NCBI GenBank assembly: GCA_000381565.1
Contig: KB906724.1
Location: 2,110,801 to 2,174,800, forward strand
DNA length: 64,000 nucleotides
Source: Oxalobacteraceae bacterium AB_14
Lineage (GTDB): Bacteria > Pseudomonadota > Gammaproteobacteria > Burkholderiales > Burkholderiaceae_D
Reading direction: 5' to 3'
A program made the position numbers and the translations under genes. Positions 44,193-51,833 of the stretch are shown piece after piece. The notes under the pieces are model-generated. The model was not told the DNA's origin, made no database searches, and saw nothing but the letters and a program-made list of their open reading frames with translations. Numbering within the stretch: the stretch's first letter is position 1; every line of letters starts with the position of its first letter.

Positions 44193-45731
44193 ATGAATAT
44201 CCTAACTTCCGCGCCCGCTCCGGTGCTGGAGCTGCGCGGCATCAGCAAGGCATTCCCCGGTGTGCAGGCCTTGAGCGGCGTGGCGTTGAACCTGTATCCG
44301 GGCGAGGTGCATACGCTGATGGGCCAGAACGGCGCCGGAAAATCGACCTTGATCAAGGTGCTGACCGGCGTGTACGCGCCGGACCAGGGGCAGATCCTGC
44401 TGGAGGGGCGGGCGATACAGCCCGCGTCCACGCTGGAGGCGCAAAACCTGGGCATCAGCACCGTTTACCAGGAAGTGAATCTGTGCCCGAATCTGTCGGT
44501 GGCGGAGAATATCTTCATCGGCCGTTATCCGCGCAAGCGCGGCGGCATCGACTGGGCCGGCATGCAGCGGCAGGCGGTGGAGCTGCTGGAGCGGATGCAG
44601 ATACGGATCGACGTATCGCTGCCGCTGGCGCGCTATCCGCTGGCGATCCAGCAGATGGTGGCGATTTCACGCGCCTTGCTGGTGTCGGCCAAGGTACTGA
44701 TACTCGATGAGCCGACTTCCAGTCTTGATGAGAAGGAAGTGGATTTGCTGTTCAGCGTATTGCGCGGCCTGCGCGAGCAGGGCATGGCGATACTGTTTGT
44801 GACGCACTTCCTCGATCAGACCTATGCGATTTCGGATCGCATTACCGTCATGCGCAATGGCGAGCGGGAAGGCGAGTACGCCTGCAGCGAGTTGTCGCGG
44901 TTTGATCTGGTGAACAAGATGGTCGGCGCCCCGGCTACGGTTGGCGAGGGTGCGGCCGCACCCGCTGCCGCCACCGCTGCTGCGCCGTCGAAGCTGGCAA
45001 CCTTGCTGCGTGCGACCGGCTTGGGGCGCAAGGGCGCGCTGTCGCCGATGGATATCGAGTTGCGTCAGGGGGAGCTATTAGGACTGGCCGGCCTGCTGGG
45101 TTCCGGCCGCACCGAGGCTGCGCGCTTGCTGTTCGGCGCGGACAAGGCCGATAGCGGCAGCATCGTCGTCGACGGCAAGGAGTGCAGCTTCGCCTCGCCG
45201 CGCGACGCCATCGCCGCCGGCATCGGCTTCTGCTCCGAGGACCGCAAGCATGAAGGCGCGGTGCTCGAACTGTCCGTGCGCGAGAACCTGATCCTTGCGC
45301 TGCAGGCCCGCACCGGCATCCTGCGCGCGATTCCGCTCAAGCGTCAGCAGCAGCTGGCGGAGGAGTACGTCAAGGCGCTGGGCATCAAGACGGCCGGCAT
45401 CGAGACGCCTATCGGCACGCTCTCCGGTGGCAATCAGCAGAAAGTGCTGTTGGCGCGCTGGCTGGCCACCGAGCCGAAGATGCTGATCCTGGACGAGCCG
45501 ACGCGCGGCATCGACGTGCGCGCCAAGCAGGAGATCATGGATTATGTGACCGCCTTGTGCCGCAAGGGCATGGCGATCCTGTTCATTTCGTCCGAGCTGC
45601 CGGAAGTGCTGCGCGTGAGCGACCGTATCGTCGTCATGCGCGACCGTAAAGCCGGCGGCGAGTACCAGCGCGGTGCGTTGGACGAGAGCTCGGTGCTGCA
45701 AGTGATCGCCGCAGGAGACGTCCATGAATAG
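44193..45731 (+). CDS. Sugar ABC transporter ATPase with two ABC domains, YtfR-like
   Basis: This 512-residue protein has two ABC cassettes. The first has Walker A GQNGAGKST at about 46-54, an ARYPLAIQQM pattern and Walker B KVLILDEPTSSLD; the second has GLLGSGRTE in place of Walker A, LSGGNQQKVLLARWLA as the signature and LILDEPTRGIDV. The second P-loop lacks the Lys, which is normal for monosaccharide ABC ATPases. It powers uptake of the sugar bound by the upstream receptor. Its end overlaps the first permease gene by 8 bp. No good ribosome site is visible, which suggests coupling to the previous gene. Confidence 0.93.
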   Translation: MNILTSAPAPVLELRGISKAFPGVQALSGVALNLYPGEVHTLMGQNGAGKSTLIKVLTGVYAPDQGQILLEGRAIQPASTLEAQNLGISTVYQEVNLCPNLSVAENIFIGRYPRKRGGIDWAGMQRQAVELLERMQIRIDVSLPLARYPLAIQQMVAISRALLVSAKVLILDEPTSSLDEKEVDLLFSVLRGLREQGMAILFVTHFLDQTYAISDRITVMRNGEREGEYACSELSRFDLVNKMVGAPATVGEGAAAPAAATAAAPSKLATLLRATGLGRKGALSPMDIELRQGELLGLAGLLGSGRTEAARLLFGADKADSGSIVVDGKECSFASPRDAIAAGIGFCSEDRKHEGAVLELSVRENLILALQARTGILRAIPLKRQQQLAEEYVKALGIKTAGIETPIGTLSGGNQQKVLLARWLATEPKMLILDEPTRGIDVRAKQEIMDYVTALCRKGMAILFISSELPEVLRVSDRIVVMRDRKAGGEYQRGALDESSVLQVIAAGDVHE

Positions 45732-46812
45732 CCCGCTGCTCACCCTTACATCCGGCCCCACCTCACCTTCGACTGCATCCATGTTTGTGCGCCATCCCTT
45801 ATTCCGCCCACTGGCAGCGCTGGTCCTGCTGCTGCTGGTGGACCTGCTGCTGGTTCCCGGCTTCTTCCACCTGGAGATCAAGGACGGCCACTTGTACGGC
45901 AGCTTGATCGACATCGCCAACCGCGCCGCGCCGCTGGTGCTGGCCGCTCTCGGCATGACGCTGGTGATCGCCACGCGCGGCATCGACATCTCGGTCGGCG
46001 CCGTGGTCGCGATCAGCGGCACCGTTGCCGCGATGCTGATCGGTGGCACGATGGTGATGCAGAACGGCGTGCCCGAATACGTCGCCAACACGCCAATGGC
46101 CTGGGCCTTGTGCGCAGCCATGGGCGCGGCGCTGCTGTGCGGCGCCTGGAACGGCCTGCTGGTGGCCGGACTCGGGCTGCAACCCATTGTCGCCACGCTG
46201 ATCCTGATGGTGGCGGGGCGTGGCCTGGCGCAGCTGTTCACGGACGGCCAGATCGTCACCGTCTACTACCAGCCGTTCTTCTTCCTCGGCAGCGGCTACC
46301 TGTTTGGCCTGCCTTTCTCGCTCTACATCGTCGCCGCGGTATTCCTGGTCACCGCGCTGTTGATGCGCAAGACGGCGCTGGGCCTGTTCATCCAGGCGGT
46401 CGGCATCAATCCGGTCGCCGCGCGGCTGGCGGGCTTGAAGACTGCAGTGCTGATCTTCTTCGTCTACGTGTTCTGCGGCGCCTGCGCCGGCCTGGCCGGC
46501 CTGATGATCAGCGCGAACATCAAGAGCGCGGACGCCAACAACGCCGGCCTGCTGTTGGAGCTGGACGCCATCCTGGCCGTCACGCTGGGCGGCACTTCGC
46601 TGGCCGGCGGAAAATTCAGCCTGGCGGGCAGCGTGATCGGCGCGCTGATCATCCAGACGCTGACCTACACCATCTACTCAATCGGCCTGCCGCCGGAAAT
46701 CAACATGGTGGTCAAGTCGGTGGTGGTCTTCCTGGTTTGCCTGTCGCAGTCGGCGGAATTCAAGAACATGTGGCGCGCCTTCCGCGCCCGGACTAAAGGT
46801 GGCGCAGCATGA
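45724..46812 (+). CDS. Sugar ABC transporter permease, YtfT-like
   Basis: A 362-residue membrane protein of the monosaccharide permease family: LIDIANRAAPLVLAALGMTLVIATRGIDISVGAVVAISG is the family signature, and the protein has 8-10 helices ending with INMVVKSVVVFLVCLSQS. It forms the membrane channel of the importer together with the next gene. The N-terminal 20 residues (Thr/Ser-rich) are probably cytoplasmic; a start at the Met in TASMFVRHP (45781) is also possible. It overlaps the ATPase gene by 8 bp and the next permease by 4 bp. Confidence 0.9.
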   Translation: MNSPLLTLTSGPTSPSTASMFVRHPLFRPLAALVLLLLVDLLLVPGFFHLEIKDGHLYGSLIDIANRAAPLVLAALGMTLVIATRGIDISVGAVVAISGTVAAMLIGGTMVMQNGVPEYVANTPMAWALCAAMGAALLCGAWNGLLVAGLGLQPIVATLILMVAGRGLAQLFTDGQIVTVYYQPFFFLGSGYLFGLPFSLYIVAAVFLVTALLMRKTALGLFIQAVGINPVAARLAGLKTAVLIFFVYVFCGACAGLAGLMISANIKSADANNAGLLLELDAILAVTLGGTSLAGGKFSLAGSVIGALIIQTLTYTIYSIGLPPEINMVVKSVVVFLVCLSQSAEFKNMWRAFRARTKGGAA

Positions 46813-47798
46813 GCACCATGATACTTCGCGGGCGCGCCTGGATGGCGTCGCCGTACTTCACGTCGCTGGTCACGGTGATGCTGCTGATTGTCCTGTTGGC
46901 GGCGGGCGGCGTTGCCTATCCCGGCTTTCTTTCCATGCAGGTGCTGTTCAATCTCCTGATCGACAACGCCTTCCTGCTGGTGATCGCGGTGGGAATGAGC
47001 TTCGTCATCCTCTCCGGCGGCATCGACTTGTCGGTGGGCTCGGTGCTGGCGCTGACGACGATGATCTCCGCCTGGCTGCTGCAAAGCTGGCACCTGCCGC
47101 CCTTGCTGGTGATCGTGATCGCGCTGACGCTGGGCGCCGGTTTCGGCGCTGCGATGGGCGCGATGATCCACTACTTCAAGCTGCAGCCGTTCATCGTCAC
47201 GCTGGCGGGCATGTTCCTGGCGCGCGGCCTGTGCTACCTGATCAGCATTAACTCGATCACCATCGACGATCCGCTGTATGTCGCCATGTCGCAGACGCAG
47301 TTGCCGATGCTGGGTGGTTTCATCTCGCCCGGCGCGCTGATCGCGATACTGACCTTGGCGGCGGCGATCTACGTCGCGCACTGCACGCCGTTCGGCCGCG
47401 CCATCTACGCGGTCGGCGGCAACGAGCAGTCGGCGCTGATGATGGGCCTGAGGGTAGGGCGCACCAAGGTGCTGATCTACGCCTTCAGCGGCTTCTGCGC
47501 CGCGCTGGCCGGTGTGCTGTTCTCGTTCTACATGTTGTCCGGCTACGGCCTGCACGCGCAGGGCACGGAACTGGACGCCATCGCGGCGGTCGTCATCGGT
47601 GGCACCTTGCTGAGCGGCGGATACGGCTACGTGGCCGGCTCGCTGTCCGGCGTGCTGGTGCTGGGCACCATACAAACGCTGATCGCCTTTGACGGCACCC
47701 TCAGCTCATGGTGGACCAGGATCGTGATCGGCGGCCTGCTGTTCGTCTTCTGCGTGGTGCAGCGCTTGATGGCGCTGGGCGCAAAACATAAAAAATAA
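46809..47798 (+). CDS. yjfF: Sugar ABC transporter permease, YjfF-like
   Basis: This 329-residue permease has the YjfF pattern FLLVIAVGMSFVILSGGIDLSVGSVLALTTM, followed by QPFIVTLAGMFLARGLCYLISINSITI and YAVGGNEQSALMMGLRVGR. It pairs with the previous permease as a heterodimer in YtfQRT-YjfF-type importers for furanose sugars. Start overlaps the previous stop (ATGA). The following gene begins after 12 bp and codes for another exported GH43, which ties the importer to arabinoside release. Confidence 0.9.
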   Translation: MSTMILRGRAWMASPYFTSLVTVMLLIVLLAAGGVAYPGFLSMQVLFNLLIDNAFLLVIAVGMSFVILSGGIDLSVGSVLALTTMISAWLLQSWHLPPLLVIVIALTLGAGFGAAMGAMIHYFKLQPFIVTLAGMFLARGLCYLISINSITIDDPLYVAMSQTQLPMLGGFISPGALIAILTLAAAIYVAHCTPFGRAIYAVGGNEQSALMMGLRVGRTKVLIYAFSGFCAALAGVLFSFYMLSGYGLHAQGTELDAIAAVVIGGTLLSGGYGYVAGSLSGVLVLGTIQTLIAFDGTLSSWWTRIVIGGLLFVFCVVQRLMALGAKHKK

Positions 47799-47810
47799 CC
47801 GGAGAGACCG

Positions 47811-48773
47811 TTGAAAATCAAGCTGACCAAATTCGTAGCCCTTGCCATGGCGGGCCTGGCGCTGAGCGCCGCGCAAGCGGCCAACCCGCTGTTCCCCAAG
47901 CTGTTCACGGCCGATCCCTCGGCGTATGTGGAAAACGGCACCGTCTACCTCTACGTCGGCCATGACGAAGCCACGCCGCAAAGCAAGGACTACGTGATGA
48001 ACGAATGGCGCGTCTACACCAGTTGCGACATGAAGAACTGGACCGACCGCGGTTCGCCGGTGCAGGCATCGACCTTCAAATGGGCCAAGGGCCATGCCTG
48101 GGCCGCCGACATCACCAAGCGCGATGGCAAGTACTACTTCTATTCGACCGTCGACCACGCGACCATCCCCGGCCACGCCATCGGCGTCGCCGTCTCCGAC
48201 AGCCCGACCGGCCCGTTCGTCGATGCGCGCGGCTCGGCGCTGGTCACCAACGACATGACGCTGCAAACCCCGATCGCCTGGGACGACATCGATCCCGCCA
48301 TCTTCCAGGACGACGACGGCCAGGCCTATCTCTATTGGGGCAACACGGTGCTGAAGTACGCCAAGCTGAAACCGAACATGATCGAATTCGACGGACCTAT
48401 CCAGACCGTCGGCATGGACAGGTTCACCGAAGCGTCTTACCTGCACAAGCATAACGGCACATACTATTTATCCTATTCCCGCGACTTCCCGGAAGAGACG
48501 GCGTATATGACCGGCCCGAGCGCCACCGGCCCTTGGCAGTATCGCGGCGTGATCATGTCGAAGAACGCCAAGGTCAAGACCATCCACCAGGCCATCATCG
48601 ATTTCAACGGCAAGTCCTACATCTTCTATCACAACGCCAAGCTGCCGGGCGGCGCCGAGTACCGCCGTTCGGTCGCGGTCGAGGAGTTCCAGTACCACGC
48701 CGACGGCACCATCCCGTTCATCAAGCAGACCAGGGAAGGCCCGGCCGCCAATCCTTCCGCCGCATGCAAGTGA
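47811..48773 (+). CDS. Exported GH43 enzyme at the end of the importer operon
   Basis: The 320-residue product starts at TTG 47811, preceded by GGAGAG at 47801-47806. This start keeps an intact signal peptide (KIKLTKFVALAMAGLALSAAQA); the next ATG would cut it. The GH43 propeller shows FTADPSAYVENG (base Asp), WDDIDPAIFQDDDG (Asp) and FTEASYLHKHNG (Glu). It resembles the exo-type beta-xylosidase/alpha-L-arabinofuranosidase subgroup. It lies in the periplasm next to the binding protein it probably supplies. It is the fourth GH43 in this locus. Confidence 0.87.
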   Translation: MKIKLTKFVALAMAGLALSAAQAANPLFPKLFTADPSAYVENGTVYLYVGHDEATPQSKDYVMNEWRVYTSCDMKNWTDRGSPVQASTFKWAKGHAWAADITKRDGKYYFYSTVDHATIPGHAIGVAVSDSPTGPFVDARGSALVTNDMTLQTPIAWDDIDPAIFQDDDGQAYLYWGNTVLKYAKLKPNMIEFDGPIQTVGMDRFTEASYLHKHNGTYYLSYSRDFPEETAYMTGPSATGPWQYRGVIMSKNAKVKTIHQAIIDFNGKSYIFYHNAKLPGGAEYRRSVAVEEFQYHADGTIPFIKQTREGPAANPSAACK

Positions 48774-48803
48774 TACCGCAACAGTCGGTATGCCATCAAC
48801 TTC

Positions 48804-48821
48804 AATACCGATTGTGATATC
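48804..48821. promoter_or_regulatory. Operator 4 of the arabinoside regulon, just before lysR
   Basis: AATACCGATTGTGATATC (48804-48821) differs from the palindrome consensus in the first base only and ends 8 bases before the lysR ATG. Here the promoter elements seen at the other three sites do not follow at the usual distance. Binding at this place would block rather than activate, so autorepression of the regulator gene is the likely effect. A looser dyad (GATACC..GGTAT, 48774-48792) lies just upstream. Confidence 0.6.
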
Positions 48822-48829
48822 ATTTTTCC

Positions 48830-49768
48830 ATGGAAACTAACCCCAACTGGTTCTTGCGCGCGCGCCTCAAAACGCGCCAGCTGCTGCTGCTGATCGCGCT
48901 CGACGAACAACGCAATATCCACCGTGCCTCCGAAGAGCTGCACATGACGCAGCCGGCCGCCTCCAAGCAGCTGAAGGACCTGGAGGAGATGCTGGGCGTG
49001 CAGCTGTTCGACCGTCTGCCGCGCGGCATGGAGCCGACCATCTACGGCGAAACGATGATACGCCACGCCCGCATGGCGCTGACCAGCCTCTCGCTGGCGC
49101 ACGAGGACATCGTCGCCATCAAGGCCGGTTTATCAGGCCAGGTGGACATCGGCACCATCATGACGCCGGGGATCGCGCTGCTGCCGCAGGCGATCACGCG
49201 CACCAAGCTGCAGGCGCCCAAGCTGCGCATCGGCGTGGAGATGGAGCAGTCCAACATCCTGCTGGAGCAGTTGCAGCGCGGGCGGCTGGACTTCATGATC
49301 GGCCGCATTCCCGAGCGCCAGAGCGCGGAGGGCCTGAGCTACGAGGAGCTGGGCGACGAGCCGGCGTGCGCGGTGGTGCGTCCCGGCCATCCGCTGCTGA
49401 AGGCGCGCAACCTGTCGCTGCGCGATATCGCCAGCCAGCCGTGGATCTTGCCGCCGCAGGGCAGCATCCTGCGGGCGCGCTGCGAATTGATGTTCCGCCG
49501 CGCCGGCCTGGAAGTGCCGGTCAACGTGGTCGATACCACCGCCGTGCTGCTGATTAAACCGCTGTTGCAGCAGACGGACGCGCTCAATGTCATGCCGATC
49601 GCCGTCGCCAAGTACTACGAATCGCAGAGTGTGCTCAACATCCTGCCGATCGAGCTGCCGTGCCGCATGGACGCCTACGGCATCATCACGGTCGATGGCC
49701 ACATCATGTCGCCGGGCGCCAGCCTGCTGTTGAAGGCTGTGCGCGAAGTGGCGAAAGAGATGTTCTAA
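48830..49768 (+). CDS. LysR-type regulator, GbpR-like, probable master regulator of the arabinoside locus
   Basis: A 312-residue LysR protein with HTH ARLKTRQLLLLIALDEQRNIHRASEELHMTQPAASKQLKDLE (residues 11-52) and a substrate-binding domain (SGQVDIGTIMTPGIALLPQAI, MEQSNILLEQLQRGRLDFMIGRIP). This is the GbpR branch that controls sugar-binding-protein operons for galactose or arabinose in proteobacteria. The gene directly follows the importer operon, and the conserved palindrome occurs before it and before three operons of the locus. Its stop overlaps that of the receiver gene on the other strand by two bases (49766-49767). Confidence 0.9.
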   Translation: METNPNWFLRARLKTRQLLLLIALDEQRNIHRASEELHMTQPAASKQLKDLEEMLGVQLFDRLPRGMEPTIYGETMIRHARMALTSLSLAHEDIVAIKAGLSGQVDIGTIMTPGIALLPQAITRTKLQAPKLRIGVEMEQSNILLEQLQRGRLDFMIGRIPERQSAEGLSYEELGDEPACAVVRPGHPLLKARNLSLRDIASQPWILPPQGSILRARCELMFRRAGLEVPVNVVDTTAVLLIKPLLQQTDALNVMPIAVAKYYESQSVLNILPIELPCRMDAYGIITVDGHIMSPGASLLLKAVREVAKEMF

Positions 49769-50187
49769 CTTTTGTGCGGCGCCAGCTGCTCGAAGCTGGC
49801 GAAGGCGTCCAGCAGCACCCTGGCGCGGAACGGCTTTAGGATCACCCGGCTGACGTGGCGTTTGCGCAGGTCGCTCAGCAGCTCGGCCGTGGCGTGTTCC
49901 GCCATGACCGCGATGGGGATGCCGCTGTTGCTGGCATACAGTCCTTTGCGCACCCGGTCCAGCAAGGCCAGGTTGTAGGTGCAGCCTGGCAGTGAGCCGC
50001 AGTCGATCGAGATCACCGCGCCGTGGAAGCTGTGCTCCCGCAGCAGCCGTTCCGCCGCCTCCATGCTGGCCGCTTCATGGATGGTCCCCAAGCCCAGCGA
50101 GCGCGCCGTCAGCGCGACGGTCCGGCGCAACAGCGCCTGCTCCTCCACCAGCAGCATGTTCAAGGGTTTGACCGCATTGTCAGTCAT
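49765..50187 (-). CDS. Stand-alone receiver (CheY-like) domain protein
   Basis: A 140-residue protein with only a receiver domain: NMLLVEEQALLRRTVALTARSLG (an acidic pair EE at about residues 15-16), probable phosphorylation Asp in HGAVISIDCGSLPG near residue 62, and the conserved Lys in RVILKPFRARVLLD near residue 118. The pattern is slightly diverged from CheY: the loop after the Asp is longer. No output domain is present. Its start overlaps the GAF gene stop by 8 bp, so the two are co-translated; probably it relays or buffers a signal with that sensor. Confidence 0.8.
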   Translation of the reverse strand: MTDNAVKPLNMLLVEEQALLRRTVALTARSLGLGTIHEAASMEAAERLLREHSFHGAVISIDCGSLPGCTYNLALLDRVRKGLYASNSGIPIAVMAEHATAELLSDLRKRHVSRVILKPFRARVLLDAFASFEQLAPHKS

Positions 50188-50683
50188 GCAGCGCCTCCTG
50201 GCGTTGGCTGAGTTCTTCCAGCAGCAGGTCGCGCAGCGTCGCCAGGATCGCCATTTCGGTCGCGTCCAGCGTGCGCGGCTTGTGGTCGATCATGCACAAG
50301 GTGCCGATGGTGAAGCCGGACGCTATGGTCAGCGGCGCTCCGACGTAGAAGACCGCATGAGGCTCGCCGGTGACGATGGGATTGTCGGCAAAGCGCGCAT
50401 CGGTGCGGGCGTCGGGGATGACGAAGATATCGGGCTGCAGGATCGCGTGGCCGCAAAAGGAGGTGTCGCGCGCGCCTTCGCACGCATCCATGCCGACGCG
50501 GGCCTTGAACCATTGGCGGTTCTCGTCGCTCAGCGACAGCAGCGCGATCGGCATGTCGAATTCCTCGGCGGCGAACTGCACCACCTTGTCGAAGCGCTCT
50601 TCCGGCGGCGTGTCCAATATCAGCAGTTCGCGCAGCGCCGCCAGGCGCTCGGCGTCGTTGTCGGGGATCGGGGCGGTTTGCAT
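50180..50683 (-). CDS. GAF-domain sensor protein
   Basis: A 167-residue soluble protein made of one GAF domain: DNDAERLAALRELLILDTPPEERFDKVVQFAAEEFDMPIALLSLSDENRQWFKARVGM..TSFCGHAIL, then GAPLTIASGFTIGTLCMIDHKPR. The N-terminal EERFD segment and TSFCGHAI are typical of free-standing GAF proteins close to GGDEF or kinase sensors. The ligand is unknown; the Cys in SFCGH is often conserved. The start ATG 50683 is chosen because the family begins about ten residues before LAALREL. It is divergent from the MarR-GNAT gene. Confidence 0.85.
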   Translation of the reverse strand: MQTAPIPDNDAERLAALRELLILDTPPEERFDKVVQFAAEEFDMPIALLSLSDENRQWFKARVGMDACEGARDTSFCGHAILQPDIFVIPDARTDARFADNPIVTGEPHAVFYVGAPLTIASGFTIGTLCMIDHKPRTLDATEMAILATLRDLLLEELSQRQEALHD

Positions 50684-50744
50684 GGGCGTCGGCTCGGAGT
50701 CGGGTTGTAGTGACTCTAGCACCGCCGGGCCGGCCACGGGATTT

Positions 50745-50765
50745 ATTGTTGACTGGGTCAACAAT
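50745..50765. promoter_or_regulatory. Palindromic operator between GAF and MarR-GNAT genes
   Basis: ATTGTTGA-CTGGG-TCAACAAT is a perfect 8-bp inverted repeat with 5-bp spacer, 39 bp upstream of the MarR-GNAT start and 62 bp from the GAF start. TTGTTGAC-type dyads of this size are typical binding sites for MarR regulators. It likely serves autoregulation and might also touch the divergent GAF-receiver pair. Confidence 0.6.
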
Positions 50766-50803
50766 CTGTTGCAAAATCGGCCGATGTTCCAGCCGGAGGT
50801 GGT

Positions 50804-51742
50804 ATGCCTGTTCCTGTTTTTGATGACCGCGTCGCCGCGGTCCGTTCCTTCAACCGCTTCTTCACCCGCCAGATCGGCGTGCTGCGCGAAGGCCTGCTGC
50901 ACAGCGAATACACGCTGACCGAGACCCGTGTGCTGTACGAGCTGGCCCAGCACGGCGACCAGCCGGCCGCGGTGCTGGGCCGCGACCTTGGACTCGATCG
51001 CGGTTACCTGAGCCGCATCCTGGCCAAGTTCGAGAGCGCGGGAATGGTCTCCAGGGTGCCATCGGCCACCGACGGCCGCTCCAAGCTGCTGCACCTGACG
51101 GCGCAGGGCCGGGCCGTCTACGATCCGCTGGAGCGGCGCTCGCGCGACGAAATCGGCGATCTGCTGGGCCGCCTGGGCGAGGCCGATCAGCTGCGCATGC
51201 TCGACGCCATGCACACCATCCAGCAACTGCTGGATGCCGGCAGCGGCCTGAAATACGCCCAGCCCTTCGTGCTGCGCACCTTCCGCGCCGGCGACATGGA
51301 TTGGATCACCCGCCGCCATGGCGCGCTGTACACGGCGGAGCAGGGCTGGGATGACAGCTTTGAAACGCTGGTCGGCGAGATCTGCGCGGACTTCGCGCAA
51401 AACTTCGATCCGGCGCAGGAGCAGTGCTGGATCGCCGAGATGGGCGGCCAGCCGGTCGGCTCGATCGCGCTGGCGCGCAGCGGCGAGGCGGGCGTGGGCA
51501 AGCTGCGGCTGCTGCTGGTGGAAGAGCAGGCGCGCGGCTACGGCCTCGGTTCGCGGCTGGTGGACGAATGCCACCGCTATGCGCGCGCCGCCGGCTACCG
51601 CACCATGCGGCTGTGGACCACGGACCAGCAGAAGGAAGCCCGCCAGATCTACCGCGGCAAAGGCTATGTGCTGGTCGGCGAAGAACCGGTGCACGCCTTC
51701 GGCCGGGACATGGTCAACGAAACCTGGGAGCTGGCGCTGTGA
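50804..51742 (+). CDS. MarR helix-turn-helix / GNAT acetyltransferase fusion
   Basis: The 312-residue protein joins an N-terminal MarR domain (RSFNRFFTRQIGVLREGLLHSEYTLTETRVLYEL, LGLDRGYLSRILAKFESAGMVSR, wing SATDGRSKLLHLT; residues 8-145) to a C-terminal GNAT domain (from FVLRTFRAGDMDWITRRHGALY; acetyl-CoA loop LLVEEQARGYGLGSRLVDEC at about 240-258). Such fusions are frequent in proteobacteria. The GNAT half may acetylate a small molecule or sense it, with MarR controlling expression. Predicted operator is the palindrome at 50745-50765. Confidence 0.9.
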   Translation: MPVPVFDDRVAAVRSFNRFFTRQIGVLREGLLHSEYTLTETRVLYELAQHGDQPAAVLGRDLGLDRGYLSRILAKFESAGMVSRVPSATDGRSKLLHLTAQGRAVYDPLERRSRDEIGDLLGRLGEADQLRMLDAMHTIQQLLDAGSGLKYAQPFVLRTFRAGDMDWITRRHGALYTAEQGWDDSFETLVGEICADFAQNFDPAQEQCWIAEMGGQPVGSIALARSGEAGVGKLRLLLVEEQARGYGLGSRLVDECHRYARAAGYRTMRLWTTDQQKEARQIYRGKGYVLVGEEPVHAFGRDMVNETWELAL

Positions 51743-51833
51743 CCATGTAATGACTTCCACCAGCTGATTGCCTGCTTGGCCGGTTCTCTGGCACTATCCT
51801 CAACATGGTACTTTAATCAATCGTGGGGATACT

